Virus record (IMG/VR): IMGVR_UViG_3300042507_000546
Location: 1 to 25,356 of that record
Origin: a virus
Reading direction: 5' to 3' (one strand)
DNA length: 25,356 nucleotides
The notes under the pieces were generated by a model. It did not search any database, had not been told where the DNA came from, and saw nothing but the letters and a program-made list of their open reading frames with translations. The position numbers were made by a program, and so were the translations under genes. Shown in pieces: positions 1 through 9,111 of this stretch; the stretch's first letter is position 1, and every line of letters starts with the position of its first letter.

Positions 1-295
1 CCGCCTTCTTTCTGGATTCGTCGGTAGTTTTGTTTCCGGTAACGGGTAGGTTATCTACCTGCTTCTGGAGGCCGCTAATCCACTTGTCGTATGCAGATAA
101 TTGGCTCTTGTGTGCCAATAATGACTTATCCAAATTTGCCTTCGCCTTGGCAACAAAATCACGTGCGGTAGAAGCGGCGGTAAAAGCCTTGTCCCGGTCA
201 GCAGCTCCCTGCTTATCGAAGGCACCTAATTCGACATTAATTGGCTCGCTATTGATAGAAGCGAGGATGTTGTAAACGCTTTGTTTTGTGTTCAT
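1..295 (-). CDS. Partial hypothetical protein, C-terminus beyond the left edge
   Basis: An open frame starts at ATG 295-293 and runs off the window after 98 codons. The product begins MNTKQSVYNILASINSE and is hydrophilic and Lys/Ala-rich, with likely helices around residues 30-80. Its start overlaps the stop of the upstream gene as ATGA, so it belongs to the same virion operon. I do not recognise the family. Its place after the capsid and tail-tube candidates suggests a virion or morphogenesis role, which is inference from position only. Confidence 0.75.
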   Translation of the reverse strand, partial: MNTKQSVYNILASINSEPINVELGAFDKQGAADRDKAFTAASTARDFVAKAKANLDKSLLAHKSQLSAYDKWISGLQKQVDNLPVTGNKTTDESRKKA

Positions 296-651
296 TTTCC
301 TAAATTAATTAAATCTTGAACTGCTCCTAACAATTCAAGATTGGCAGATTGCCATTGTTGTACTTCTTTAATTGAACGGCCGTCAACGCCAAGAGCAGCA
401 GCTTGTTTACCAACCTCATTAACGGAAAGGCCTGACTTGCCAGACAAGTTTTGCGCCTCACGTACCAGCGTAGCACGAGTCGATTCCATTTTATCGTACT
501 CTTGCTTCAACTGCTTAAATTTAGAAACAAATGCCTCTACCTCGGATGCTTTTGCGGAAAGATTTTTAACATCGCTACGCAAGTCGTCAATAGCAGCAAA
601 CTCAAACCGCTGGGCAGACATTTCGTTCATAATCTTTAATGCCTTTTCCAT
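292..651 (-). CDS. Hypothetical coiled-coil protein of the virion operon
   Basis: This is a 119-residue protein with no signal peptide or membrane segment. Residues 15-70 are rich in Lys, Glu, Leu and Ala with heptad-like spacing, so a coiled coil is likely. The C-terminal part (residues 70-119) is helical with repeated Leu. It starts six bases after the tail-tube candidate and its stop overlaps the next start (ATGA), so it is co-transcribed with the head genes. I cannot assign a family; a small structural or assembly factor is plausible. Confidence 0.75.
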   Translation of the reverse strand: MEKALKIMNEMSAQRFEFAAIDDLRSDVKNLSAKASEVEAFVSKFKQLKQEYDKMESTRATLVREAQNLSGKSGLSVNEVGKQAAALGVDGRSIKEVQQWQSANLELLGAVQDLINLGK

Positions 652-657
652 AGGTCA

Positions 658-1191
658 TTAAAAATCAGAACCTACGACAATCGTAGAAATACCCGCAGCA
701 GACAAAGTGCCGTCCAAGAAGTTAGCAGGAACCTGCTCTTGCCCGTTCAGCGTCAGGGTGTAACCGGAAAGGTCTCCCATAGCAGCACCGGTAACAATCG
801 TACCTCCGGTTACTTCGCAACCGTGTTCCAAACCAGCAACAAAGTAGTTACCGTTGTAGTCCTCAACGATTACAATCGGACGTCCGTAAGCCATTAACTT
901 GATTTCCTTGTTTGATTGCTTGCTCAATTTGTGCAAGGTCAAGTTCAAGGTTTGGTCGAAAAACGTGGTTCCGTTTTCACGGCTAGAGGTTACCGCTTGC
1001 TCGAATGAGGAGTTACCCTTCAATTCGTATTTGTAAGCCGTTAAACCGCTTCCCAGCGTGTCGATAGCGTCTGTATTGGTAACGTCATAAGTTACCGTCA
1101 AGCTCTGATAATTCAGAAAGTAAACCGCTGTGATTCCACCTACAACGTCCTTGCAGGGTTCAATGCGGCCAAGGGAAAGTGCACAAGCCAT
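658..1191 (-). CDS. Putative virion protein, tail-tube (major tail protein) candidate
   Basis: The 177-residue product begins MACALSLGRIEPCKDVVGGI and is rich in Thr, Val, Gly and Ser with alternating beta-strand patterns, as expected for a tail-tube or decoration beta-barrel. Proteins with this opening commonly follow the capsid gene in Bacteroidetes siphoviruses (from memory of the family, not a search). ATG 1191-1189 follows an A-rich stretch with no Shine-Dalgarno. A terminator-like hairpin lies between it and the capsid gene, so its dose may be set separately. The alternatives are a head-decoration or head-tail adaptor protein. Confidence 0.55.
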   Translation of the reverse strand: MACALSLGRIEPCKDVVGGITAVYFLNYQSLTVTYDVTNTDAIDTLGSGLTAYKYELKGNSSFEQAVTSSRENGTTFFDQTLNLTLHKLSKQSNKEIKLMAYGRPIVIVEDYNGNYFVAGLEHGCEVTGGTIVTGAAMGDLSGYTLTLNGQEQVPANFLDGTLSAAGISTIVVGSDF

Positions 1192-1212
1192 TTTATTTTT
1201 GTTTAATTTGTT

Positions 1213-1252
1213 AAAAAAGAAAGGGGTGGGGCGTCATTACACCACCACCCCT
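1213..1252 (-). terminator. Rho-independent terminator or attenuator after the capsid gene
   Basis: Read on the minus strand, AGGGGTGG (1252-1245) pairs with CCACCCCT (1229-1222): eight base pairs around a 15-base loop, followed by TTCTTTTTT (1221-1213). It sits about 20 bases after the capsid stop and before the tail-tube candidate. The loop is longer than ideal, so partial termination that lowers downstream expression is as likely as a full stop. Confidence 0.65.
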
Positions 1253-1272
1253 ATCAGGATTTTTAAGAACGA

Positions 1273-2202
1273 TTAAGCTCCGTAGTAAACGATGTCGCTA
1301 CCGATTCCGTATTGGATACCTGCGCTCATACGCATAATCAAGCGGAAGTTTTGCGAGCCGTCGATGTCAGCCATATCAATCAGACGAACCTCGTTCTTAT
1401 CGCTCAACAAGCCAGTTCCGAAGAACAAGTTTGACTTCTGTGCAGCAACGATTTTGTTAGAAGGCAAACCTTCGGCCAGAGCAACCTTGATACCATCAAA
1501 GTACAGGTCTTGTGAACCGTACCACATAGTTCCTTTGTTGTCAACACCATTAGCACCTACTCCGGAAGCGGCGAAGCCACCCAAAGCACGTACGTAAGCC
1601 TTGGCTACGTTCTGTGGAACGAACAAGGTCAAGTCCTGCTTACCGTACAAGGCAGAAGGGATAGCGTCAACTACCTTGCCCAATTCAGCGATTACGTTAG
1701 AAGCAGTAACGGTCGTACCGGTTACGTCTACAACGTCAGAATCAGCAGCGAACAATACGGTAAATCCGTCGAACTGGCCAGCAGAAGCGTTAACACCAGC
1801 CCAGATATTTTGCTCGATACGAGCAGCAACCTTCTCGGCAGCGTAAGCTACGATGAAGTCAGTAAAAGAGGCAGGTACATTCTTGAATGCAGAGTAACCC
1901 ATCTCTACGGCTTGCCAGGTTTGTTCGAAGTCCTTTTTGCACATTTGCAAGTTAACTTGGAACTCCTCGGTGGTCAAAACACGCTCTGTCAAAGTAACGG
2001 TAGACGTAGGGTCGAAGTCGCAAGTAGCGTTCTTCAAGATGTCGTCAGTACCGACCTTTTGGATAACGGATTTGTAATACACGTTGGGCATTACCTCGAT
2101 AAGACCTTTGTCCAAGGTCGGTGCGCTCAAAAGAGCTGCGGCAACGTATTTACCGGCAAACTCGCCAGCATACGTAGTAGTGATTGAAGTGGTCGTAGCC
2201 AT
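1273..2202 (-). CDS. Major capsid protein, HK97 fold
   Basis: The 309-residue protein begins MATTTSITTTYAGEFAGKYV and has the Thr/Val/Ala-rich composition of major capsid proteins. Recognisable segments are the TAT-CDFDP-TSTVTLTER region (about residues 60-75), the QVNLQMCKKDFEQTW helix start (about residues 82-96) and a C-terminal strand region ending IVYYGA. It resembles capsid proteins I know from Bacteroidetes phages. It would polymerise into the icosahedral shell on the scaffold encoded just upstream and be matured by the XkdF-like protease. ATG 2202 is preceded by an A-rich stretch and no Shine-Dalgarno, typical of Bacteroidetes. A terminator-like hairpin follows the gene. Confidence 0.85.
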   Translation of the reverse strand: MATTTSITTTYAGEFAGKYVAAALLSAPTLDKGLIEVMPNVYYKSVIQKVGTDDILKNATCDFDPTSTVTLTERVLTTEEFQVNLQMCKKDFEQTWQAVEMGYSAFKNVPASFTDFIVAYAAEKVAARIEQNIWAGVNASAGQFDGFTVLFAADSDVVDVTGTTVTASNVIAELGKVVDAIPSALYGKQDLTLFVPQNVAKAYVRALGGFAASGVGANGVDNKGTMWYGSQDLYFDGIKVALAEGLPSNKIVAAQKSNLFFGTGLLSDKNEVRLIDMADIDGSQNFRLIMRMSAGIQYGIGSDIVYYGA

Positions 2203-2217
2203 TTTTTATTTGTTGGT

Positions 2218-2766
2218 TTATTTGTTAAGACGTGCGAGAACTCGGTCGATAGCAGTCTCCGGGCTGTTCTGTGCGAGGTTAACTCGTGCAGGCGCAGGGG
2301 CTGCTTCTGGGTTGTGGCGGATAGGCGTAGCGGCAGGCATATCGCTTGACATCTCCTGCTTCTTTTTAGCCATCTCCTCTTTCATTGCGGACAATTCAGC
2401 CCGCATCTCCTCAAGGATAGGCATTACTACCTCCTTGATTTTGTCCTCCATAGTTGGCTCAACGGCTGCTTCAACCTCGATTTCAACTGAAGGCTCTTCT
2501 TCTACCTCGGCTGTTGCTTCTTTGATTTCACCGATAACACCTTCTTCAGCTACAACCAAGATGCGGCCATCCTCCATCTCGTACTCACCGACTGGGACAG
2601 CGATACGGTCTTCCTCTGATACGATGAAAATGGGTTGGCCTGCCTCGAATGATTCAGCTTCCAAGACGGTGCCGTTATCGAGCTTGGCTTGCGCCAACTC
2701 AACTTCGGAGGTCTCAACTGCGGACAGCTCGGCAAAGAATTTTTGGAAAATTTCTGTTGCTTTCAT
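2218..2766 (-). CDS. Putative capsid scaffolding protein
   Basis: This 182-residue protein is strongly acidic. It has a Glu/Val-rich run (residues about 80-105), a predicted coiled coil with repeated MKEEMAKKK-like heptads (about 105-142), a Pro/Ala linker and a short basic C-terminal helix (AIDRVLARLNK). Acidic helical scaffolds with a basic capsid-binding tail, placed between protease and capsid genes, are the rule in HK97-like head modules. The N-terminal half may form a small beta domain. The role rests on composition and position; no catalytic motif is present. Confidence 0.75.
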   Translation of the reverse strand: MKATEIFQKFFAELSAVETSEVELAQAKLDNGTVLEAESFEAGQPIFIVSEEDRIAVPVGEYEMEDGRILVVAEEGVIGEIKEATAEVEEEPSVEIEVEAAVEPTMEDKIKEVVMPILEEMRAELSAMKEEMAKKKQEMSSDMPAATPIRHNPEAAPAPARVNLAQNSPETAIDRVLARLNK

Positions 2767-2803
2767 ACTCGAAATAATTGATTAGTTATTGATTGTTACA
2801 TTT

Positions 2804-2944
2804 TTATACCGGAACCTTCACGGTAACGCCTACGCCCTGTGCTTGCAACGAACCATCGCAGCACTTCGAGGAATAGGTGTTATCCTTGCAAAGGCATCCA
2901 CGCTTGCCCCCTTTCGGGGAGGAACGGCTTGGGGTCTTTTTCAT
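2804..2944 (-). CDS. Small cysteine-rich phage protein (46 aa)
   Basis: The frame opens at ATG 2944-2942, overlapping the protease stop as ATGA, and encodes 46 residues. The middle carries RGCLCKD and SKCCDGSLQAQG, with cysteines at residues 17, 19, 28 and 29, a possible metal-binding cluster. The GCLC...KCCDGSLQAQG pattern is one I know from small proteins in Bacteroidetes phage head modules. It fills the gap between protease and scaffold. Function is unknown; a minor head component or assembly factor is a guess. Confidence 0.75.
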   Translation of the reverse strand: MKKTPSRSSPKGGKRGCLCKDNTYSSKCCDGSLQAQGVGVTVKVPV

Positions 2945-3876
2945 AGTTTACCTAATTCTTTTAATTTAGATTCTGCCCAACGCTTTGCGGCAAGACCGCC
3001 CCAGAGCAAATAGGAAATAGTACCGCACGCTTGCGTATCGTTCTCATCGTAATACGCTTCCGCACGGGATAGGTACGAGTACATACGGGTAATGGTTTCC
3101 ACGCTGATAGGTTTGCCGTCTGCGAGCTGTTGCGCTCGAATCTTGCCAACTGCCGTAGCGCATTTGTTACCACCCTTCTCGTTTAACTCGATTCCACGCT
3201 TTGCATTGTTGCGTACCGCCTCTGGGTAATCGGTGTAGGATTCCATCTCGATTCGCTTCTTGCTCTTTAAGCGGCCATCCTTTTTAATCTTGGCGATAAT
3301 GTTAGAAAGCATAAACTCCGCTTCCTCCTCCTCAATGCGCTCAAGGTGGGATTCCATTTGCATCTTGTCAACGAAATACCCTTCAATAGAAAAGCCCTTA
3401 ACCCGTCCGGTCTTAACGTAGTTATTCCAAATGTTTTCGTTGTTAACCTTCATTGAAACCATCCACGTGCCTTCGGGTAATTCCATTCCGTAGATAGCGG
3501 TCTTGTCCTTTTGTGGGTCTTCAACAATCCAAGATTCTACAACCGATAAACCACTTAACTCGGCGGCGTGTTCGAGTGTGGTGTTGCCCTGATAACCACG
3601 CATCAAAAACAACTCCGATGCCTTGCGTACCGTCTCCTTGGAAAAGTACACGTAAAACTCCTCTCCGCCTTGGTTGCGGTAGATTGTTTTATTCGGGATA
3701 AGGGCTGCACCCATCAGGATACGCTTCTCCTCGTCTTGTGCTTTGAACTCTACTTCGTACTCCTTTGCAAGGGTAATAAAGTTTTCTTCAATCGCTGGGT
3801 GTTCAACGATAGAAATAGCGTTGATTCCGTTTAGTCCTTCGGTTTCCTCAAGGACAAGTTCAATTACTTTTTTCAT
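2941..3876 (-). CDS. XkdF-like prohead serine protease with a C-terminal extension
   Basis: The 311-residue protein matches the XkdF-type prohead protease pattern. It has an N-terminal ISIVEHPAIEENF segment (residues 21-33), TLEHAAE with candidate catalytic His103, and VKGFSIEGYF with candidate Ser163. Residues 200-311 form a second domain (WGGLAAKRWAESKLKEL at the end) that I have seen in phage proteins near these proteases. The protease would cleave scaffold and capsid N-termini during head maturation. It starts directly after the tape-measure stop (TAAATG) and is followed by an ATGA-coupled small gene, then scaffold and capsid. The usual upstream portal gene is missing. Confidence 0.8.
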   Translation of the reverse strand: MKKVIELVLEETEGLNGINAISIVEHPAIEENFITLAKEYEVEFKAQDEEKRILMGAALIPNKTIYRNQGGEEFYVYFSKETVRKASELFLMRGYQGNTTLEHAAELSGLSVVESWIVEDPQKDKTAIYGMELPEGTWMVSMKVNNENIWNNYVKTGRVKGFSIEGYFVDKMQMESHLERIEEEEAEFMLSNIIAKIKKDGRLKSKKRIEMESYTDYPEAVRNNAKRGIELNEKGGNKCATAVGKIRAQQLADGKPISVETITRMYSYLSRAEAYYDENDTQACGTISYLLWGGLAAKRWAESKLKELGKL

Positions 3877-5715
3877 TTATCCGAATGTTGCTGTTCTTGC
3901 TCTGCGTCGTGCTAATTGTTGTGCGCTTGTTACTTGACCTGCTACCACGTATGCTTGAATCGGTTGCTGATTGCGGCCGTTTACACTTGCGGCTAATTGG
4001 TTTATTCCACCTTGGCCTACCACGTTAAATTGCGGGGACATAGAACCTGCGGAACTCATATCAGGAGCGTTCGTATCCGGGGTCGGTGATTCGGATGCGC
4101 TAAACTTTGTAGCTGCAATCTTTGCTACGTTAGCAGCACCAATAACACCCGCTGCAACGGCGTTAGCAACCCGTACCGGGAACGGTAACAAACCATCCGC
4201 ACCCTTTGCGCCTAACGCACCTACAACAGCGGTATAAGTCGCCATTGTGGCGTCTGCAATTTGTAATGCCTTGTTAAGTTGGAATGCCTTACGTTGACGG
4301 GCTTCGTTATCGCCCGCAAACAATTCGGACAAAGAAGCAAGAGCCGATAACGATTGCTGCGCTAAATTCATATACGCATCATTAACCATTTTGCGGTCTT
4401 CAATATCCTTCTGGTTAAGGTCTTTCTTAATCTTTGCCGTTTCAGCTGCGGAGTTTTGCTCAACCTCGGCACGTTGGTTAATAAGCTCGTTGTAACGTGC
4501 GGTTCCTTCTTTGGTTACTGCTAATTCGTCTTCAATAGCGGCAATACGTGCGGTCTTTAATAATTCAATGTTTTGCAGCTGCACGTTCAAACGCTCACGC
4601 TCGGAGTTAATCAATTCCGCATCAAGGTTTAATTGTGCTTCTAACCGAGCGATATACGCCTCCGTATTGGTGCGTTCAATATCCTTCTCCTCACGCAATA
4701 ACGAAATGTAATTCATTTTTTGCTCGGAGCGTTGCCCTTCCAAGCGTTCCTGCAAGTCCGTAAGTTCCAAGTTGGCCTGCGCCAATGCTACGGCGTTCTC
4801 CGTGGTTGCATTGATATTGTACTGCGCCTGGGCAAAGGCAATCTTCTTTTGAATCTGCTCGGCTTCTAATTTGTATTGCGTTTCCAGAATCTTGCCCAAA
4901 TTCTCATTGGCCTTAATCCTATCCTCAATAGAAGCAAACTCATCGTCCCGTTGTTGACGTTGTATTTCGGCTAACCGCTGTTGCTCTAACTGAATCTTTT
5001 GCCGTTTAACATCTGCAAGCGCTGCGGCCTTTTCAAGTGCGGTTAACTTTTGTCCTTCCTTGATTGCCTCCTTTACTCGTTTGGTTACACGCTCTGCGGC
5101 CTTGGCCACAATCTCAAGCCCACCTTCCTCAACGCCTACAACACCGTCTACAACCTCGCTAAACGCTTCCTTAGCTTGTTTAGCAGCCGCTTTGAAGTCC
5201 CCGGTAAAGAACGCTAATGCGGCCTTACCCAATGCACCAACGGCGTTTCCGATTTGTTGAAAATAGTTAAGTACGTAATCTTTGATAATCGTAGCAAAGT
5301 CCTTAATCGCTTGCACCGGGTCAGTAAACAGAGCGTCCAACGCTTTCTGCACCATCGGGAATACCACCTCCGCAAGGTCGGAGAATAGCACCTTAATCAC
5401 GTTCATTGTGGTATTGAAAAGGTCTACCACTTTTTGATTGGAAGTAAACACCTCCATAATAGCATCGCCAACGAGGGAAACAACCGTAAGGCTCTTAATG
5501 GTGTTGGCCAGCTTTGATATTGCACCTCCAGTTTTCCCGGCTTGCTTCTCGACGTTCTTAACGCCTTTGGCCATTGAATCGAATCCTTGCTTGGATTCCG
5601 TCTTTACGTTATCAATGGAGTTCGCTAATTTGTCAACGGATGCGTTGAGCTTCTCCAGGGTTGTTTCTAACCCGGAAGCATCGCCCTCGATTTTTACTGT
5701 TTCAACGACCGCCAT
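3877..5715 (-). CDS. Tail tape measure protein
   Basis: The product has 612 residues and is almost entirely helical. An N-terminal coiled region (1-70) leads to a hydrophobic helical segment (about 68-130, including IKSLTVVSLVGDAIMEVF). A long Gln/Glu/Lys/Arg coiled coil (about 215-440) follows, then a C-terminal helical Ala-rich part and a Ser/Pro/Gly tail. This is the usual layout of tape measure proteins, which set tail length and help eject DNA. By the common rule of about 0.15 nm per residue, the tail would be about 90 nm (inference). It is transcribed after the tail-tip genes, the reverse of the usual siphovirus order. Its start overlaps the end of a 49-codon gene. Confidence 0.85.
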   Translation of the reverse strand: MAVVETVKIEGDASGLETTLEKLNASVDKLANSIDNVKTESKQGFDSMAKGVKNVEKQAGKTGGAISKLANTIKSLTVVSLVGDAIMEVFTSNQKVVDLFNTTMNVIKVLFSDLAEVVFPMVQKALDALFTDPVQAIKDFATIIKDYVLNYFQQIGNAVGALGKAALAFFTGDFKAAAKQAKEAFSEVVDGVVGVEEGGLEIVAKAAERVTKRVKEAIKEGQKLTALEKAAALADVKRQKIQLEQQRLAEIQRQQRDDEFASIEDRIKANENLGKILETQYKLEAEQIQKKIAFAQAQYNINATTENAVALAQANLELTDLQERLEGQRSEQKMNYISLLREEKDIERTNTEAYIARLEAQLNLDAELINSERERLNVQLQNIELLKTARIAAIEDELAVTKEGTARYNELINQRAEVEQNSAAETAKIKKDLNQKDIEDRKMVNDAYMNLAQQSLSALASLSELFAGDNEARQRKAFQLNKALQIADATMATYTAVVGALGAKGADGLLPFPVRVANAVAAGVIGAANVAKIAATKFSASESPTPDTNAPDMSSAGSMSPQFNVVGQGGINQLAASVNGRNQQPIQAYVVAGQVTSAQQLARRRARTATFG

Positions 5716-5843
5716 TTTCTAAACTTTGCGTTTTTACCACCTATCTTGTACATTCCCTTTGCAATATCAATCTCCGGCGATACGCCGAAGTAATGCTCGC
5801 TATTTAGGAGTGCAATCAAATAACTCAAATAAGATTCCCTCAT
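5694..5843 (-). CDS. Small basic protein between tail-tip and tape measure genes (49 aa)
   Basis: An ATG at 5843-5841 overlaps the stop of the 674-residue tail protein as ATGA. The frame encodes 49 residues beginning MRESYLSYLIALL and ending in a Lys/Arg-rich stretch, KFRKWRSLKQ. It reads 22 bases into the tape measure gene. The precise stop-start overlap and filling of the only gap here support a real gene. I see no known family; position suggests a tail-assembly helper. Confidence 0.6.
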   Translation of the reverse strand: MRESYLSYLIALLNSEHYFGVSPEIDIAKGMYKIGGKNAKFRKWRSLKQ

Positions 5844-7864
5844 ACATCATTTAATAGTTCGAACTCTGCCTTGCCCGTGGTAAGGTTAATCTGCACGTTG
5901 TTCACAATCCACCTTTCGCCGTTCCAAATTAACTTATTTCGTAGGTCGAAATTTAGAATCTTGCCCAAAGGCAATATAGCAGGAATGCGAACCAATCGAC
6001 GGGAAGGGTCGTACAAGTCCGTAACATAATCTTTCCAATATACATTATACAACGAATTATTTACTGATTGCAAAAAGTACGGGTCGAGGTCTGCTCCGTA
6101 GTTTGTGGAGTAGGTTGCTGCTGTGTTGGTTTGTTCGTTTGAGGAATTGGCGTAAACGATTTCGTCAACCTCAATAGCCGTGTTACCCGTTATCGGGTCT
6201 GGAGGCGTGATAAATGAAATAGTGTTTGCGCTTATATCTAATAATCCGTTAATGTAAAATATAAACGGCTGCCCCAAGTACGTTTCCAATTCACGTGTTA
6301 CTGAATAGCCCGCAAGCACGTTGGTTAGCGTTCCGGTATCTTCGTCCGTTAACCGGTTAAAAAGCATCTGGTCGAATTGCGGTTGTACCGTCAACTCCTC
6401 ATCCGTATCGAATACAAACTCCGAACGGAGGTCTCCGTATCCAACGTCGTTAGTCAGTCGGTACTGCTCTCCGCTAATTGCACCGGTTTCGTTGTATTGG
6501 AATTGAATTTGCTTGTAAAGTTGCGGACGCTCTACTTGGCTTTCGGTAATATCAAAGTATTGCGATAAGTCAACCTCTCCACCTTCGGCATACCAATCTT
6601 GTAGCGGCTTAAACTCAAACTCGTTGCTGTTTATTGGTACAATTACCAAATTAAACATCTTGCACAACGAGGAAATAAAGTCAACTACTCGCATCTCCGG
6701 CATCAAAGACGGAATATCAAGGGTAGCAAATTTTTGTTGGTTTGCCGAATTGTATGCTGATGCGTAAGCGGTGTTCGGCGCAAACGACAATTCAATGTTT
6801 ATCTCATTAACCGTTAGCGTTACAATCTCATTGGTGGACGGCTGAAAAGCAATATATAGCGTGCTGTTATTTGTTATTGGTATCTGGCTAAAAGTAGTAA
6901 TGGCGTTTCCGTTTGTAACTATTTGAGCTATCAATAAATCGTCAATATAAAGGCCAATGTTATAGTCGTTTGCATAACCCCCAACACTCAAATCAAGTGT
7001 AATATCGTACACGTTACCGGAGCCAGTTGCTCCTTGTGGGGTAAACGTGCTATTGGAATAATCCCACCAGTCCGTAAGAATAATGGAGTATGCGTCTGGG
7101 GCTACCAACTGCGTCCACGTTGTAGCATTGGGAACGTCCTTGTACATATATCCAGCCCTGCGGTGGCACCACATATACAAGTCCTCAAATCCCTCAATAC
7201 CGGAATCGACTATATTGATGCCGTACTTGTTTTCAATAGCACTAATAATCGCCTCAATGGTAATAGCCGGTTTAAGGTCGTAGTACTGTACCCCGTGGGT
7301 TTCGTTTACGTTATGGAAATGAATGTTATTCGGGTCGTGGATTCCGTTGTTGGAGTTGTAAAACCAAACGTCTTGCGGCGTAATTAACGGGAATACAAGC
7401 GGGTAATAATCAAACGTAGTAAGACCCGTATAAACAATCGCGGGCGATAAATCTTTGTTATGCGTTGAAAGGGCTTCAAGGTCGTACAAATAATCCTCCC
7501 CAAACAAGTCCGTAAGATTAACAAGAAGCCCGTAGAACGTAATATCGTAAGCATAGGGCGCATTTTGGCGCATCTGTACACCTTCCAGCTCAATAGAGCC
7601 ATAACGGAATAGCAGGCCGTTAATTTCAATGTAGCCCTCGGCACGCAATCGGTAGTCCGCACCGCCAACAATATCCGTGCGGTAGTAATGGGAAAAGATA
7701 GCGTTATTCCTTGGCGTTGCTGGAACGCTGAACCCCTGGGTAAAGTCGGTGAAGACCTTGCTTATATCTTGAATGTTTTGTACGGATAGGTTAATTACAA
7801 TATCCTCATCCCCGAACATATCAAGTTCCTCGTCCCCTACAAATAGCGTTACCTTATTTTTCAT
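5840..7864 (-). CDS. Putative tail-tip / tail hub protein
   Basis: This 674-residue protein has little charge clustering and many aromatic beta-strand patterns. It opens with a domain containing DISKVFTDFTQGFSVPAT (about 33-50), resembling the N-terminal domain of large tail-hub proteins in Bacteroidetes phages. The middle (about 200-390) has an IEAIISAIENKYGI segment and VVDFISSLCKMFNL, typical of hub domains, followed by a Tyr/Glu/Gln-rich region. It is ATGA-coupled to the 416-residue gene upstream. No lytic or carbohydrate-binding motif is obvious. Tail hub or baseplate is the best call; a host-binding role is possible. Confidence 0.6.
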   Translation of the reverse strand: MKNKVTLFVGDEELDMFGDEDIVINLSVQNIQDISKVFTDFTQGFSVPATPRNNAIFSHYYRTDIVGGADYRLRAEGYIEINGLLFRYGSIELEGVQMRQNAPYAYDITFYGLLVNLTDLFGEDYLYDLEALSTHNKDLSPAIVYTGLTTFDYYPLVFPLITPQDVWFYNSNNGIHDPNNIHFHNVNETHGVQYYDLKPAITIEAIISAIENKYGINIVDSGIEGFEDLYMWCHRRAGYMYKDVPNATTWTQLVAPDAYSIILTDWWDYSNSTFTPQGATGSGNVYDITLDLSVGGYANDYNIGLYIDDLLIAQIVTNGNAITTFSQIPITNNSTLYIAFQPSTNEIVTLTVNEINIELSFAPNTAYASAYNSANQQKFATLDIPSLMPEMRVVDFISSLCKMFNLVIVPINSNEFEFKPLQDWYAEGGEVDLSQYFDITESQVERPQLYKQIQFQYNETGAISGEQYRLTNDVGYGDLRSEFVFDTDEELTVQPQFDQMLFNRLTDEDTGTLTNVLAGYSVTRELETYLGQPFIFYINGLLDISANTISFITPPDPITGNTAIEVDEIVYANSSNEQTNTAATYSTNYGADLDPYFLQSVNNSLYNVYWKDYVTDLYDPSRRLVRIPAILPLGKILNFDLRNKLIWNGERWIVNNVQINLTTGKAEFELLNDV

Positions 7865-9111
7865 CGAATGTTGTTCCTAATGTTCCAAGCAATCTCAAAC
7901 GTCAAGGTGTAGTTAATCATTTTGGCGTTCACCTCCTTAAAGTATTCAACACCCCCGTCGGTTGGGTTGGCCGTAAACTCCTGCCCATCGTAAAGAAGCG
8001 ATACCTTTTCGCTCATTAAAAGCTCACGGATAACATCGTCGTAATTCTCGTCTACCCATCCGGTGTTTACGGTAATCGTTTCTCGGCTGTTGACGTCAAA
8101 GTTACGGTATTGCAACTGCTGGGTTACGTCGTAAGGACGTGGTAATTGCGGCATATAACTTTCCCGTGTGAATCCTCCGCTTCGGGTAGATACCTTGAAA
8201 CAAGTCAGGTAATCGCTTACCCCGTATCGGTTAATGAAGGTAACACGTACCGGGGTGTATTTAGGTTCGCAAACCAATTCGTAATTGTAATCGGTAGCGT
8301 TCTCCTCGTATCCCAATTCAGCAAGTGCTGCACGTAGGCAAGCAAACCCCTCGCACGTACCTCCGTCGGCTTCTACCCGTGCTTTGTAGTTGACTGCTGC
8401 ACTATCGCTAATCAATGAAATAGTGTAATCCTCAATCGGTTCAACACCCAAGAAAGAATCTACGCTATTCGGGCCAGCGGGAATGTAAACAATCTTTTGA
8501 GTAGATTCGGTACTTGTGTTTGAGAATCCAAGCTCGTCGGATAGCACGTAGAAGTAATCGTTACCATTCACGTTGTACAGCACCCCATTAAGGTCGGTGT
8601 TTGCATCATACAAAGCGGGTAACGATTGCTCGTATCCTTCCATTACTTGAATGGTGCGGTTGGTGATTAAACCTGCACCCGCAACGATACCCCCGGATTG
8701 CGTTGTAAACGGCAGCCAGCCGTCCGTACATAGGAACGATTGATTGCTTACAATTAGGCCGCTTGCGGGCGTTCCCGCATCCACATAGTCAGACGATATA
8801 GTGAACTTGCACCATACGTCCTCGGTTGTTGCCGGCTCCCAATCGCTAATCGCATCGTTCTTTAATACGGTGGTAATCTTCTCACGTATTAACTCGCTGA
8901 TTTCAAAGACAATAGGTTCGTCGTTAATCGAGCTTTTAATTAACGTGTAGTCCGCCGTTGGGCTGCTTGCGCTGCTACCTTGGAAAATACGCAGGGTAAG
9001 CGTGGCACTAACAAGGCCGTCATTAACGGCTGTGCCTTTTGTTAGCGTGATAAATATCGGAGACCTTGTAAACTGCAACGAGGTCGGGTAGGCGGCTATT
9101 GGTAGTCCCAT
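7861..9111 (-). CDS. Putative tail-tip protein (distal-tail-like)
   Basis: The 416-residue protein is beta-rich with short repeats of Thr, Val and Tyr. Recognisable parts are an N-terminal segment (SLQFTRSPIFITLTKG, about residues 11-26), a middle domain with three Cys near residues 250-300, and a C-terminal KVSLLYDGQEFTANP segment (about 368-382). Its start overlaps the gp10-like stop by one base (TAATG) and its stop overlaps the hub start (ATGA). Position between tail-completion and hub genes supports a distal-tail or baseplate role. I find no enzymatic motif, and the family assignment is uncertain. Confidence 0.55.
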   Translation of the reverse strand: MGLPIAAYPTSLQFTRSPIFITLTKGTAVNDGLVSATLTLRIFQGSSASSPTADYTLIKSSINDEPIVFEISELIREKITTVLKNDAISDWEPATTEDVWCKFTISSDYVDAGTPASGLIVSNQSFLCTDGWLPFTTQSGGIVAGAGLITNRTIQVMEGYEQSLPALYDANTDLNGVLYNVNGNDYFYVLSDELGFSNTSTESTQKIVYIPAGPNSVDSFLGVEPIEDYTISLISDSAAVNYKARVEADGGTCEGFACLRAALAELGYEENATDYNYELVCEPKYTPVRVTFINRYGVSDYLTCFKVSTRSGGFTRESYMPQLPRPYDVTQQLQYRNFDVNSRETITVNTGWVDENYDDVIRELLMSEKVSLLYDGQEFTANPTDGGVEYFKEVNAKMINYTLTFEIAWNIRNNIR